The notes: a model not told the origin generated them from the sequence alone. A stretch of DNA of 30,341 bases from Clostridia bacterium (GCA_017529175.1 JAFXNX010000218.1:1-30341), one strand, 5' to 3'; shown: positions 8,300-17,229, counted from the first letter of the stretch. A program made the numbers and translations.

Positions 8300-9328
8300 A
8301 TGCGAAAGGATATAGGGATAGACCTCGGTACTGCCACGGTACTGGTCTACGTCAAAGGCAAAGGCATCGTTCTGAAAGAGCCTTCCGTCGTTGCGATAGA
8401 CCGCGATACCGGAAACATTCTCAAGATCGGCAGAGAAGCCCAGCAGATGCTCGGGCGAACACCGGGTAATATAATCGCGATAAGACCTCTTCGCGACGGC
8501 GTTATCAGCCAGTACGAAGTGACGCTGAGAATGATACAGCATTTTATAAAACGCGCCTGCGGCTCCGTGAACTTCTGGCAGCCGAGAGTTATAATCTGCG
8601 TGCCGAGCGGTATCACCGAAGTCGAAGAGAGAGCGGTAATCGACGCCGCAAATCAGGCGGGAGCAAAGAAGACTTATCTTATAGAAGAACCTGTCGCCGC
8701 GGCAATCGGCGCGGGTATCGACATATCAAGCCCGAACGGTCACATGATCGTCGACATCGGGGGCGGAACGACGGATATCGCCGTGATCTCTCTCGGCGGC
8801 GTCGTCGTATCGGAATCAATAAAGATCGCGGGCGACAAATTCGACGAAGCGATAATAAGATTTGTAAGAAGACAGTACAGCGTAGCTATCGGTGAGAGGA
8901 CCGCCGAAGAGATAAAAGTCAAAGTCGGTGGTGTCTGGGGCAGAGAAGAGCCGAGATTCATCGACGTTAAAGGACGCTGCCTTGTCCGCGGGCTTCCGAA
9001 GGTCGTGCGTATATCCTCTGAAGATATGCCGCTCGCCCTTGTCGAGCCGATAAAAGCGGTGATCGACGCCGTGTGCAGCGTTATCGAACGTACGCCGCCG
9101 GAGCTTATCGGGGATATCCTCTACAACGGTATCGTTATGACCGGAGGCGGCAGCCTTCTCTACGGACTTGACAAGCTCATCGCAAACGTCACGGGTATAA
9201 AGACGAGAGTTGCGAAGAAAGCGGTCGACTGCGTCGCTATCGGCACGGGTCTCTCGCTCGATCAGATCTCCGTCATACCCGAAGGACCTCTCAACATTTC
9301 GAGAATGAGACAGCAGAATTATTATTGA
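8300..9328 (+). CDS. mreB: MreB/Mbl-type cell-shape actin
   Basis: The 342-residue bacterial actin forms membrane-associated filaments that guide elongation by the Rod complex. Actin-fold nucleotide motifs are present: phosphate-1 IGIDLGTATVLVYVKGKGIV, EEPVAAAIGAG in the connecting region, phosphate-2 DIGGGTTDIAVISLGG, and the adenosine motif MTGGGSLLYGLD. I use ATG 8300 because GGGAG lies just upstream (8290-8294); the frame also has a TTG and an ATG at 8285/8288. It stands alone, without mreC or mreD next to it, as is common for Mbl or a second MreB, so the exact paralogue cannot be assigned. A strong terminator follows. Confidence 0.93.
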   Translation: MRKDIGIDLGTATVLVYVKGKGIVLKEPSVVAIDRDTGNILKIGREAQQMLGRTPGNIIAIRPLRDGVISQYEVTLRMIQHFIKRACGSVNFWQPRVIICVPSGITEVEERAVIDAANQAGAKKTYLIEEPVAAAIGAGIDISSPNGHMIVDIGGGTTDIAVISLGGVVVSESIKIAGDKFDEAIIRFVRRQYSVAIGERTAEEIKVKVGGVWGREEPRFIDVKGRCLVRGLPKVVRISSEDMPLALVEPIKAVIDAVCSVIERTPPELIGDILYNGIVMTGGGSLLYGLDKLIANVTGIKTRVAKKAVDCVAIGTGLSLDQISVIPEGPLNISRMRQQNYY

Positions 9329-9365
9329 TTCAAATTCGCCGTTTCGTTCAACGAACGGATATTAC

Positions 9366-9399
9366 ACCCTCTTGTTTATTCAAAGCAAGAGGGTTTTTT
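9366..9399 (+). terminator. Rho-independent terminator after mreB
   Basis: ACCCTCTTG (9366-9374) pairs with CAAGAGGGT (9386-9394) across an 11-nt loop and is followed by TTTTTC. It lies 38 bp after the mreB stop. Confidence 0.9.
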
Positions 9400-9462
9400 C
9401 ACTCAACAGACCCCTCCGGGGTCAAAGAATCCTGCTACCACTGTCGGCGCACTTCCCGGTCA

Positions 9463-9724
9463 AAGGGATCCTTCAGCTCCGGCGCTTTGCGCCTTCGTTC
9501 AGGATGACCCGCGGGGAGAAACTGGCGATATATTTGCTTCGCAAATTCGATATATACTTCGCTTTGCTCGTATGCGATATACGCGGCTTTGCCGCGCGCA
9601 ATATGTGTCGTCTGCGACGACACGAGAAGAACACGACCCGCGAAAACGCACGCGTTTTCGCGGGTCTTTTTGGGTTTCCAAAGGGAAGTTTTCCCTTTGG
9701 CGGGGGGCGGGGGCGGAGCCCCGC
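9463..9724. repeat. Composite hairpin-rich intergenic repeat, copy 2
   Basis: This 262-bp block aligns along its whole length with 130-387. Several stems differ by paired changes: GGTGC/GCACC becomes GGCGC/GCGCC (9481-9493), GGGAC/GTCCC becomes GGGAA/TTCCC within the 10-bp stem 9678-9687/9691-9700, and the last stem becomes GGGGC/GCCCC (9710-9722). The long 14-bp stem is identical (9635-9648/9653-9666) but its loop changes from TGAG to CACG. A further small hairpin, GACCCC-TCC-GGGGTC (9409-9423), lies just left of the aligned part and is absent from copy 1. The 480-bp gap between mreB and ileS holds this repeat, the mreB terminator and the ileS promoter, and no gene I can support. Confidence 0.88.
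9635..9671. terminator. Terminator hairpin inside repeat copy 2
   Basis: A perfect 14-bp stem (9635-9648 with 9653-9666) with a CACG loop is followed by CTTTTT-type T-rich sequence. It lies between the mreB terminator and the ileS promoter and would insulate ileS from upstream read-through. Confidence 0.7.
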
Positions 9725-9744
9725 ATTATATTTTATTATAACTA

Positions 9745-9773
9745 TTGATTTTATTTAGATATTGTGATATGAT
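9745..9773 (+). promoter_or_regulatory. Promoter for ileS and downstream genes
   Basis: TTGATT (9745-9750), a 17-nt spacer ending in TGA, then TATGAT (9768-9773). The expected leader before ATG 9809 is only about 30 nt, too short for a T-box. Confidence 0.7.
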
Positions 9774-9808
9774 ATAAGTTGTAAATTTATGCGATGGCGG
9801 AGGACAAA

Positions 9809-12800
9809 ATGAAAGACTCATTTGACTTTACCTATTCCTTTTCATCAAACGAAGAGGAAATACTGAAATTCTGGGAAGAGAATAAGTCGTTCGAAAAGCT
9901 GCAGAAGAAGAATGAGAACGGCAAAAAATATCGTTTTATCGACGGTCCCATCACGGCGAACAACCCCATGGGAATACATCACGCGTGGGGCAGAACGCTC
10001 AAGGATACGTTTTTGAGATATAAAGCGATGAGGGGATATACCACTCATTACAGGAACGGTTTCGACGGTCAGGGACTCTGGGTCGAGGTCGAAGTCGAAA
10101 AGGAGCTCGGCTTCAAGAGCAAGAAGGATATAGAAGCGTACGGGCTTGATAACTTCACAGAGAAGTGCATCGAGAGAGTAAAGAAGTATTCCGGTATCAT
10201 CACCGAGCAGTCGAAGCGCCTCGGTCAGTGGATGGACTGGGACAATTCCTACTACACATATAAAGATTCAAACATCACCGGTATCTGGGCATTCCTAAAG
10301 AAATGCGACGAGTCCGGCTGGATCAAACAGGTATATAAACCGATGCCGTGGTGCCCGAGATGCGGAACGTCCCTCTCCGAGCACGAGATGTCCGGCTCCT
10401 ATAAGGACGTCGAGCACACCGCCGTATTCATCAAGCTCCCGCTCGTTGAACGCGAGTGGAAGATGCTCGTATGGACGACGACTCCGTGGACGCTGACTTC
10501 CAACGTCGCGCTCGCTGTAAATCCCGAGCTCGACTACGTCGCGATGAGAACCGACGACGGCGAAACGCTCGTTATGGGCAAAACGTATTATAAGGGTAAA
10601 TTCGAAGGCAAGTACGAAGCCGTCGCCGAATTCAAAGGCGCGGATCTTGTCGGACTTCACTATGAAACGTGCTTCCCGGAGATAGGTCTCCAGGCGGGCG
10701 TCGATCACAGGATCGTGCCCTGGGAAGACGTCATGGACGACGAAGGATGCGGAGTCGTTCATATCGCTCCCGGATGCGGCGCCGAGGACTATGAGCTCGG
10801 CAAACGCGAAGGACTCTCCGTCGTTATCCCGATAGACGAGTACGGTATCCTCTCCGATGGCTGCGGTCCGTTTGCGGGAAAGGACGCTCACGCGGTCAGA
10901 GACCATGTGTTTGAAGAACTGAAGAGCCGCGGCAAGCTGTTCTACACGCATAAGATCACCCACAGCTACCCAATCTGCTGGAGATGCAAGACGGAGATCC
11001 TTTTCCGCTGCGTCAAGGAGTGGGCTATCGACGTCGAAGAACTGCGTCCGAGACTTATCAAAAACGCCGAGAAGGTCAAGTGGAATCCGCCGTATCAGGG
11101 CAAGAGAATGATCGACTGGCTCAACAATATGACCGACTGGAATATCTCGAGAAAACGTTTCTACGGTCTGCCGCTCCCGTTCTATCCTTGCGAAAAGTGC
11201 GGCAAGGTGACGGTTATCGGCTCGAAGGAAGAGCTTCGCGAGCGTGCGATAGAGAAGGACCTCGTCGATAAGATCCCTCACCTTCACAGACCGTGGATCG
11301 ACGATATCCACGTCAAGTGCCCGGAGTGCGGCGAAGCTGTCACGAGAGTTCAGCAGGTAGGCGACGTATGGCTCGACGCCGGAATCGTTCCTTACTCGAC
11401 TCTTAAATACTTTACAGACCGCGACTACTGGAGAGAATACTTCCCGGCGGAATACGTCGTCGAAATGAAGGAGCAGATAAGACTCTGGTTCTACTCGATG
11501 CTCTTTATGAGCACGGTTCTCATCGACGAGCCGCCGTACGAGCAGGTCGGCACATACGGCATGGTCACGGCAGAGGACGGCTCCAGATTCTCGAAGACCG
11601 GATTTATGATAAGATTTGACGAAGCCGCGGATAAAGTCGGCGCTGATCCGTCAAGATATATATACGCGGCGTCACCGATCACGAACGACGTCAGATACGG
11701 CTTCAACCTCGGTACAGAGGCGAAGAGAAAACTCCTCGCTTACTGGAACCTTTCCACTTTCTTCGCAACCTACGCTGAGATAGACCATCCGAAAGTCGAC
11801 GTTTCAAAGATCGAGATCGAAAAGCTCTCGCTCGTCGACAAATGGCTTGTCGCTCTCGTCGGCGATTTCGTCGAAAAGGCGACAGAGGCAATGGAGAACT
11901 ACTCGACGAAGGACGTTGTAGTTTACTTCGAAAAGGTCATCGACGACATTTCCAACTTCTACATCAGAGTAAACCGCAGACGTTTCTGGAAGGTCGAGGA
12001 CACGAGCGACAAGAACACCGCGTATACGGTAATGATGTACGCGATAAAGACGATAACGCAGGTAATGGCGCCGATCATTCCGTTTATGACGGAGCACGTT
12101 TGGCAGGAAGTCGTTCTCAGATATTCGACCGAGAACGCCGAGTCGGTACATCTCACCGAATGGCCGAAGCCGCTCGACGGCGTTGAGGAATACGCTCACG
12201 TCATAGGCACGGTCGACGAAGTGAGAAACATAATCTCTCTCGTTCTGAAACTTCGCAACGAGAAGCAGATCAGAATTCGTCAGCCGCTCTCGAAGCTCTA
12301 TATCTGCCTTGACGACGGCGCCCCGACAATTGACGACGCGCTTATCCCGATAATGCTCGGAGAGGTCAACATCAAGGAACTCGTGCTTCTCGATTCTCCC
12401 GACGCGCTCGAGACGAAGACTGCGTCGCTCGACTTCAGAAAAGCGGGCGCTCATCTCAAGGGCGACGTCAATAAAGTCAAAACTCTTCTCCAGGAGCTTT
12501 CCGCCGAAGATATGGAACGTACGGTTTCTGATATCCTCGCGGGAGGAGAGGTTAAAGTCGCGGGATATGACGCCGCAATGCCCGCAGACCTCTTTATCCT
12601 CTCGTCCGTTCCGAAAAAGAATATGCTCATAGTCAAGGACGGCGACCTTACGGTCAGCGTTGACACCAACCTTACGGACGAGCTTATCGCGGAAGGATAT
12701 TTGCGCGATATCCTCCGTCAGTGCCAGGTGTTCAGAAAAGAAGCGGACTTCAACGTATCCGACAGAATAGAAGTCGCGTTTAACGGCGCGCCCGACGCTA

Positions 12801-12943
12801 TGAAGATCATTTCCGACAACAGAGAATATATCTCCGACGAGCTGCTTGCCGCGATCAAGGACGGCGCGATCGACGCGCCCGAATATGAAGGCGAGATCGA
12901 GCTCGATATAGGAAACGTCAAGGTGGCAATGAAACGCGCGTAA
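9809..12943 (+). CDS. ileS: Isoleucine-tRNA ligase with divergent signature motifs
   Basis: The 1044-residue product is a class I synthetase of the Ile/Val/Leu type that charges tRNA-Ile in the cytoplasm. The catalytic Rossmann fold, CP1 editing region (LVWTTTPWTLTSNVAL), anticodon-binding domain and C-terminal region are all present. Two cysteine pairs, CPRCG and CWRC, and a ribbon CEKCG...CPECG suggest zinc sites. The normal HIGH motif is replaced by GIHH (residues about 55-58, in NPMGIHHAWGRTLKD) and KMSKS by RFSKT (about 593-597). I choose ATG 9809 because GGAGG (9799-9803) lies 5 nt upstream; the ATG at 9794 precedes that site. Wzz-like genes follow after 37 bp without a terminator. Isoleucine specificity is inferred from overall similarity. 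Confidence 0.93.
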   Translation: MKDSFDFTYSFSSNEEEILKFWEENKSFEKLQKKNENGKKYRFIDGPITANNPMGIHHAWGRTLKDTFLRYKAMRGYTTHYRNGFDGQGLWVEVEVEKELGFKSKKDIEAYGLDNFTEKCIERVKKYSGIITEQSKRLGQWMDWDNSYYTYKDSNITGIWAFLKKCDESGWIKQVYKPMPWCPRCGTSLSEHEMSGSYKDVEHTAVFIKLPLVEREWKMLVWTTTPWTLTSNVALAVNPELDYVAMRTDDGETLVMGKTYYKGKFEGKYEAVAEFKGADLVGLHYETCFPEIGLQAGVDHRIVPWEDVMDDEGCGVVHIAPGCGAEDYELGKREGLSVVIPIDEYGILSDGCGPFAGKDAHAVRDHVFEELKSRGKLFYTHKITHSYPICWRCKTEILFRCVKEWAIDVEELRPRLIKNAEKVKWNPPYQGKRMIDWLNNMTDWNISRKRFYGLPLPFYPCEKCGKVTVIGSKEELRERAIEKDLVDKIPHLHRPWIDDIHVKCPECGEAVTRVQQVGDVWLDAGIVPYSTLKYFTDRDYWREYFPAEYVVEMKEQIRLWFYSMLFMSTVLIDEPPYEQVGTYGMVTAEDGSRFSKTGFMIRFDEAADKVGADPSRYIYAASPITNDVRYGFNLGTEAKRKLLAYWNLSTFFATYAEIDHPKVDVSKIEIEKLSLVDKWLVALVGDFVEKATEAMENYSTKDVVVYFEKVIDDISNFYIRVNRRRFWKVEDTSDKNTAYTVMMYAIKTITQVMAPIIPFMTEHVWQEVVLRYSTENAESVHLTEWPKPLDGVEEYAHVIGTVDEVRNIISLVLKLRNEKQIRIRQPLSKLYICLDDGAPTIDDALIPIMLGEVNIKELVLLDSPDALETKTASLDFRKAGAHLKGDVNKVKTLLQELSAEDMERTVSDILAGGEVKVAGYDAAMPADLFILSSVPKKNMLIVKDGDLTVSVDTNLTDELIAEGYLRDILRQCQVFRKEADFNVSDRIEVAFNGAPDAMKIISDNREYISDELLAAIKDGAIDAPEYEGEIELDIGNVKVAMKRA

Positions 12944-12980
12944 AAAATGCTCTCAAAGAAAATATACGAGGTGACGGAAA

Positions 12981-13766
12981 GTGAACAATAATACCAATAA
13001 CGCAGGGCTTCTTGATATAGATTTCAAGGACCTCGCAATGCTTTTGCTGAAACGGCTCTGGGTAATGATAATCTGTTTTGCCATCCTTTTCAGTTATAAG
13101 TGGTTTTTCGTCGAACAGAAAAAATCCCCGCTCTGGACTTCGAGCGCTACGATGTACGTTACAAGCTCCAATCAGACAAAGACTATCTTTTCGACGAGCG
13201 ACACTTATAACGCGCAAAATCTTATCAAGACGTGCGCGGTCGTTATACAGACGAATCAGGTGCGTCAGCAGATAGCCGATCAGCTTAATTCGATGGAGGC
13301 GGCGAAAGCGGAAGCCGCCGCTGAAGAAGGGCAGACTTATGAGCCGTACGTATTCAATTCGGGGAATATAGGTTCGATCAGTATATCATCCATTGATTCG
13401 ACGGAAGTTATGTCGATAGCGGTGACGACGTCCGATCCGAACAAATCGGTCGATGTATGCAATGCTATTCTGAAAGTCGTTCCGAAGATCCTCAAAGAAA
13501 AAATAATGGTCGGCGCGGCAAACCCGATTGACTCGGCGCAATCCCCGTACAAGAGCAATCTTCCCGCGATGAAGAGCGCGATAGTGTACGGTCTTATCGG
13601 CGCGGCGATCGCGGCGGTGGTGATCATAATCATCTACCTGCTCGACAACCGTATCAGATCGAAGGAAGAGGTAACTCAACAGTACGGTATCTCGATACTC
13701 AGCGATATCCCGAATATGAACGCGAAAACTAAAGAAAGGTACAAGACGTATTATGAGCATAGATAA
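12981..13766 (+). CDS. Wzz/YveK-type polysaccharide co-polymerase
   Basis: The 261-residue membrane protein has two helices, at about residues 28-46 and 198-222, flanking an extracytoplasmic domain. This is the chain-length determinant (Wzz/YveK/CpsC) arrangement. The N-terminal DIDFKDLAMLLLKRLWVMIICF and C-terminal YLLDNRIRSKEEVTQQYGISILSDIPN are characteristic; the latter contacts the partner kinase. In Bacillota this is the activating half of a split tyrosine kinase that controls capsule or exopolysaccharide length. The start is GTG 12981 with GAGGTGA 6 nt upstream. It overlaps the kinase gene by 14 nt. Confidence 0.9.
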   Translation: MNNNTNNAGLLDIDFKDLAMLLLKRLWVMIICFAILFSYKWFFVEQKKSPLWTSSATMYVTSSNQTKTIFSTSDTYNAQNLIKTCAVVIQTNQVRQQIADQLNSMEAAKAEAAAEEGQTYEPYVFNSGNIGSISISSIDSTEVMSIAVTTSDPNKSVDVCNAILKVVPKILKEKIMVGAANPIDSAQSPYKSNLPAMKSAIVYGLIGAAIAAVVIIIIYLLDNRIRSKEEVTQQYGISILSDIPNMNAKTKERYKTYYEHR

Positions 13767-14514
13767 TAATAACAAGAAAAAGAAAAAGTATCTGAACGAA
13801 TACAACGCGGATATGCTTCTCAGCTCAAAAACGTCTTTCAACGTTGCGGAAGCGTATAAAACTCTTCGAACGAATCTTATGTTTTCCGTCGCCGCTATCG
13901 AAGACGTGGATTTCAGAAACGTATACGTCATTTCAAGCTCTCTGCCCGGAGAGGGAAAGTCTATCACAAGCGCGAATCTTGCGATTGCTCTCTCGCAGAC
14001 GGGCAGCCGGGTTCTCTTGATCGACGCGGACCTCAGAAAGCCGGTGCAGAACAAACTGTTCGCCGCGAGCAACGTCAGAGGTCTGTCGACAGTCCTTATA
14101 AACGAGAACACTGTTGAAGAATCCGTGAAAAAAGACGTAAGACCGAATCTTGATCTTCTAACTTCCGGAAAGATACCTTCTAACCCTTCTGAGCTTCTCG
14201 GCTCGAAGGCGATGAGAGACCTTCTCGCGCAGCTTTCAAAGGTGTACGACTACATCGTACTCGACACGCCGCCTCTCAATATAGTCTCCGACGCTCTGAC
14301 TTTTGCCGCTCATACGGCGGGTATACTGCTTGCTATATGTCCGTCGATCTGCAAGCACGATCAGCTCAAGAAGTCGGTCGAAAGCATCAAGCTCGCAAAA
14401 GTCAACATACTCGGCGCATTCTTCTCGAATACGATGAACAAATCGTTCGGTTCATACTATAAAAGAAGATACGGCAGATACGGCAGATATTATTACAGAA
14501 AATACGGTTATTGA
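13753..14514 (+). CDS. BY-family tyrosine kinase (CpsD/YwqD-like)
   Basis: The 253-residue cytoplasmic kinase has Walker A SLPGEGKS (63-70), Walker A' LLIDADL (88-94) and Walker B YIVLDTPP (167-174). The C-terminus (235-253) is a tyrosine cluster of nine Tyr interspersed with Arg and Gly, the usual autophosphorylation tail. With the preceding Wzz-like protein it makes a split BY-kinase that regulates polysaccharide synthesis. The EAYKTLRTNL segment (34-42) is the family oligomerisation motif. It is translationally coupled to the co-polymerase by overlap. No matching phosphatase (CpsB/YwqE type) is present in the window. Confidence 0.93.
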   Translation: MSIDNNNKKKKKYLNEYNADMLLSSKTSFNVAEAYKTLRTNLMFSVAAIEDVDFRNVYVISSSLPGEGKSITSANLAIALSQTGSRVLLIDADLRKPVQNKLFAASNVRGLSTVLINENTVEESVKKDVRPNLDLLTSGKIPSNPSELLGSKAMRDLLAQLSKVYDYIVLDTPPLNIVSDALTFAAHTAGILLAICPSICKHDQLKKSVESIKLAKVNILGAFFSNTMNKSFGSYYKRRYGRYGRYYYRKYGY

Positions 14515-14596
14515 TCTTATTCCCGCATGATAATATCCTACTGACGTAAAATCAAAGGTTCAAAGGGTCGGTCTGCGACCGATTTACGGTGTTGGT

Positions 14597-16468
14597 TTGA
14601 AAGTTAAGATCAGAGATATGCTGCTGATGATAACGGATATGATACTGGTTTTGCTGGTTTTCAATTTCTGTTATCATTATACAGTCGATTACATCGACGG
14701 ATTGAGCGGAGCTTATACCGAGATGCTCGGCGTAATGCTGCCCGTATACTTTACCGTGCTGTTTTTGTTCGGCACTTACAGAAGTCTTTGGCGCTACGCG
14801 GAGGCAAAGGAGTTTCTTGTATGCTCCATCGCGTCCTTTACCGCGGGAGCCGCGTTCTTTGCGATAAGCAGATGGTCGTTCGAGGATAAGATACCGTTCT
14901 ATTTCTACGTACTCACCTCCGCCTGCACCGCGGGAGCGCACGTCATTTTCAGACTGGTATACAGGATCTACCGCGATATCGTCACAGGATCAAAAAACAA
15001 GGCGATCGGATCATGCTCAAGGACGATGATCGTCGGATGCGGAGACGCGTGCTACAGAATGCTCTCCGAGATCAAAATATCGAGGTTTACCGATATAAAG
15101 CCGGTAGTCGGTATCGACGACGATATATCGAAGATAGGCAAGACGTTCAACGGACTGTACGTCGCCGGCTCTACTGACGATATACAGAAATATGCGAAAA
15201 AGTACAAAGTGGAACAGATCATAATCTGTATCCCTTCCGCAAGCAACGCCGACAGAGCGAGGGTCATTGAAAAGTGCACTAAAGCGGGAGTCGAAGTGAA
15301 GATACTCCCGAGTCTCATCGATTTCGACAGCGAGGACAAGAGATTTTTGCAGAAGGTCCGCGACATCACGCCGGACGAACTTCTCGGACGCGAGTGCGTC
15401 AATATCGTGAGCGAAGAAGTGCTCGATTTCATAAAGGGCAAAGTAGTTCTTATAACCGGAGGCGGAGGATCCATCGGCTCGGAGCTCTCGCGTCAGGTCG
15501 CCGCTAACAAACCGAAACAGCTCGTCATCGTCGATATCTACGAGAACAACGCGTACGATATCGAGCAGGAGCTGAACCGCGAATACGGCGACGCGCTCGA
15601 CCTCAAAGTCATCATCGCGTCGGTGCGCGATTTTTCAAGGATCGACCATATCATAAAGACGTATAAACCCGATCTTGTAATTCACGCCGCCGCGCACAAG
15701 CACGTTCCTCTTATGGAAACGTCCCCCGCGGAAGCGGTCAAAAACAATATCTTCGGCACCATAAACGTCGCCACCGCGTCAAGAGATAACGGCGTCGGAA
15801 AGTTCATAATGATCTCTACCGACAAGGCGGTCAACCCGACAAATATTATGGGCGCGACGAAGAGAGTGTGCGAGATGGTGATCCAGTCGATGATAAACGA
15901 TCAGGGCGGAACGAGCTTCTCGTGCGTCAGATTCGGAAACGTCCTCGGCTCAAACGGCTCCGTCATACCTCTTTTCAAAAAGCAGATCGCCGAGGGCGGT
16001 CCTGTGACTGTAACTCACCCCGATATTATCCGCTACTTTATGACGATCCCCGAGGCGGTACAGCTCGTTCTCGTTACGGGAGCAATCGGCAAAGGCGGCG
16101 AGATATTCATTCTCGATATGGGCGAGCCGGTCAAGATACTTGACCTTGCAAAGAAAATGATAAGTCTGACGGGTAAGGATATAAAAATAGATTTTATCGG
16201 TCTTCGTCCGGGCGAAAAGCTGTACGAGGAGCTTCTTATGAACGAAGAGGGGATCCGCAAGACCGAAAAAGACAGAATATATATCGGTTCTCCCATCGAC
16301 ATCGACAAGGAAACCCTGACGCGTCAGCTCGACGAGCTTTGGAAGATCGTAAACGACGACTCCAAAGAGGACGATGAAATGATGGCGCTTGTCGAATCGA
16401 AACTTCACGAGATAACCCCTACGTTCGTCAGAGCGGAGATCGCCGAAGGATCGATAAATATAGATTGA
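14597..16468 (+). CDS. PglF/WbpM/CapD-like nucleotide-sugar 4,6-dehydratase
   Basis: The 623-residue product has four N-terminal membrane helices (up to about residue 120), a first Rossmann-like domain (MIVGCGDACYRML, about 143-265) and a second extended SDR domain. The second has the NAD-binding GGGGSIGSE (about 290-298) and catalytic region STDKAVNPTNIMGATKR, where Met replaces the usual SDR Tyr in the YxxxK position, as in WbpM/PglF. These convert UDP-GlcNAc to a 4-keto-6-deoxy sugar, the first step to bacillosamine- or QuiNAc-type residues in glycans. The start is uncertain: TTG 14597 or ATG 14618, neither with a strong ribosome site. It follows the BY-kinase by 82 bp, which contain a small hairpin. 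Confidence 0.92.
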   Translation: MKVKIRDMLLMITDMILVLLVFNFCYHYTVDYIDGLSGAYTEMLGVMLPVYFTVLFLFGTYRSLWRYAEAKEFLVCSIASFTAGAAFFAISRWSFEDKIPFYFYVLTSACTAGAHVIFRLVYRIYRDIVTGSKNKAIGSCSRTMIVGCGDACYRMLSEIKISRFTDIKPVVGIDDDISKIGKTFNGLYVAGSTDDIQKYAKKYKVEQIIICIPSASNADRARVIEKCTKAGVEVKILPSLIDFDSEDKRFLQKVRDITPDELLGRECVNIVSEEVLDFIKGKVVLITGGGGSIGSELSRQVAANKPKQLVIVDIYENNAYDIEQELNREYGDALDLKVIIASVRDFSRIDHIIKTYKPDLVIHAAAHKHVPLMETSPAEAVKNNIFGTINVATASRDNGVGKFIMISTDKAVNPTNIMGATKRVCEMVIQSMINDQGGTSFSCVRFGNVLGSNGSVIPLFKKQIAEGGPVTVTHPDIIRYFMTIPEAVQLVLVTGAIGKGGEIFILDMGEPVKILDLAKKMISLTGKDIKIDFIGLRPGEKLYEELLMNEEGIRKTEKDRIYIGSPIDIDKETLTRQLDELWKIVNDDSKEDDEMMALVESKLHEITPTFVRAEIAEGSINID

Positions 16469-16546
16469 CGGAAATTTTGCGGTTGCGATCTTTTCCCGTG
16501 CTATAAGGGTTATATTTGTACCCGATGTAAATTTTTAGATTTTAAC

Positions 16547-16575
16547 TTGTATTTTTATTCAAAATAATATATAAT
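16547..16575 (+). promoter_or_regulatory. Promoter for the unknown membrane protein at 16599
   Basis: TTGTAT (16547-16552), a 17-nt spacer, then TATAAT (16570-16575), giving a very short leader of about 17 nt before ATG 16599. Confidence 0.65.
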
Positions 16576-16598
16576 TATTAAAACGATATTGATTTCGG

Positions 16599-17216
16599 AT
16601 GGACCGCGTTATGTTTTGGAAAGACTACGGGAAACTTGTCAGGAGACTTTGGCTGAATCTTTTCGGCGCCGCCGTGTTCGGCTTTATGCTCTCCTCATGT
16701 ACAACATTTCTTGCCGAAAAGAGCCCGGATCATGCGGTATTGATCTATGTGATCAGCGGCGTTGTCGGAATGTTCTTCTACTGTTACCTGTTATATCTTG
16801 TTATATGGGAAGCCGGAGCTTCCGACAGAATAAGAGTCGACGGCGGAAGGATCACTCCTCGCCCGCATAAAGGCGCGCTTATCGCGCTCGCGTTTTCCGC
16901 GCCGGCGCTTATCGCCGTATTTTTGTATTTCGCAGCGACACTTCTTATTGACAATGCCGGAGTTGAAAACGGCGTCGTCAACGGTGTCTCAAACGTCAGC
17001 GTGCTTGTCGCCTATCTTTTTGACCTTCCTTACGTGGGATATGCTCTCGCGCTTTTCGGTCAACTCGGAAAGCATATAGCCGAGGCGGGGCAGAGGATGC
17101 CCTACGCAATATATCTTTTCCTTATGATGCTGCCCGCGGCGGCGGTCATCTGGGGAGGATATCTTCTCGGATATCACGGAAAGCTAATGTCGAGAGTATA
17201 TAAGAAAAAGAAATGA
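16599..17216 (+). CDS. Unknown polytopic membrane protein
   Basis: I do not recognise this 205-residue protein. It begins MDRVMFWKDYGKLVRRLWLNLFG and has about five membrane segments (roughly residues 16-38, 48-70, 90-113, 125-150, 170-192), with a positively charged KLMSRVYKKKK tail. A cytoplasmic loop of about 20 residues (SDRIRVDGGRITPRPHKG) sits between helices 2 and 3. ATG 16599 and ATG 16611 are both possible starts and neither has a clear ribosome site. It has its own promoter and terminator, so it is a single-gene unit between the polysaccharide genes and the MarR-citrate synthase pair. Confidence 0.75.
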   Translation: MDRVMFWKDYGKLVRRLWLNLFGAAVFGFMLSSCTTFLAEKSPDHAVLIYVISGVVGMFFYCYLLYLVIWEAGASDRIRVDGGRITPRPHKGALIALAFSAPALIAVFLYFAATLLIDNAGVENGVVNGVSNVSVLVAYLFDLPYVGYALALFGQLGKHIAEAGQRMPYAIYLFLMMLPAAAVIWGGYLLGYHGKLMSRVYKKKK

Positions 17217-17229
17217 AGGAAAATCAAAG

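Noticed and set aside
9325..9758. Open frames across the mreB-ileS gap
   Set aside because: Products derive from the composite repeat and the mreB terminator; no ribosome site or conserved domain.
10295..11311. 338-residue open frame antisense to ileS
   Set aside because: It lies wholly within a well-supported synthetase gene, has no recognisable domains, and its composition is that of a reverse-complement shadow.
13337..14111. Reverse frames under the Wzz/BY-kinase genes
   Set aside because: Antisense shadows of two well-supported overlapping genes.
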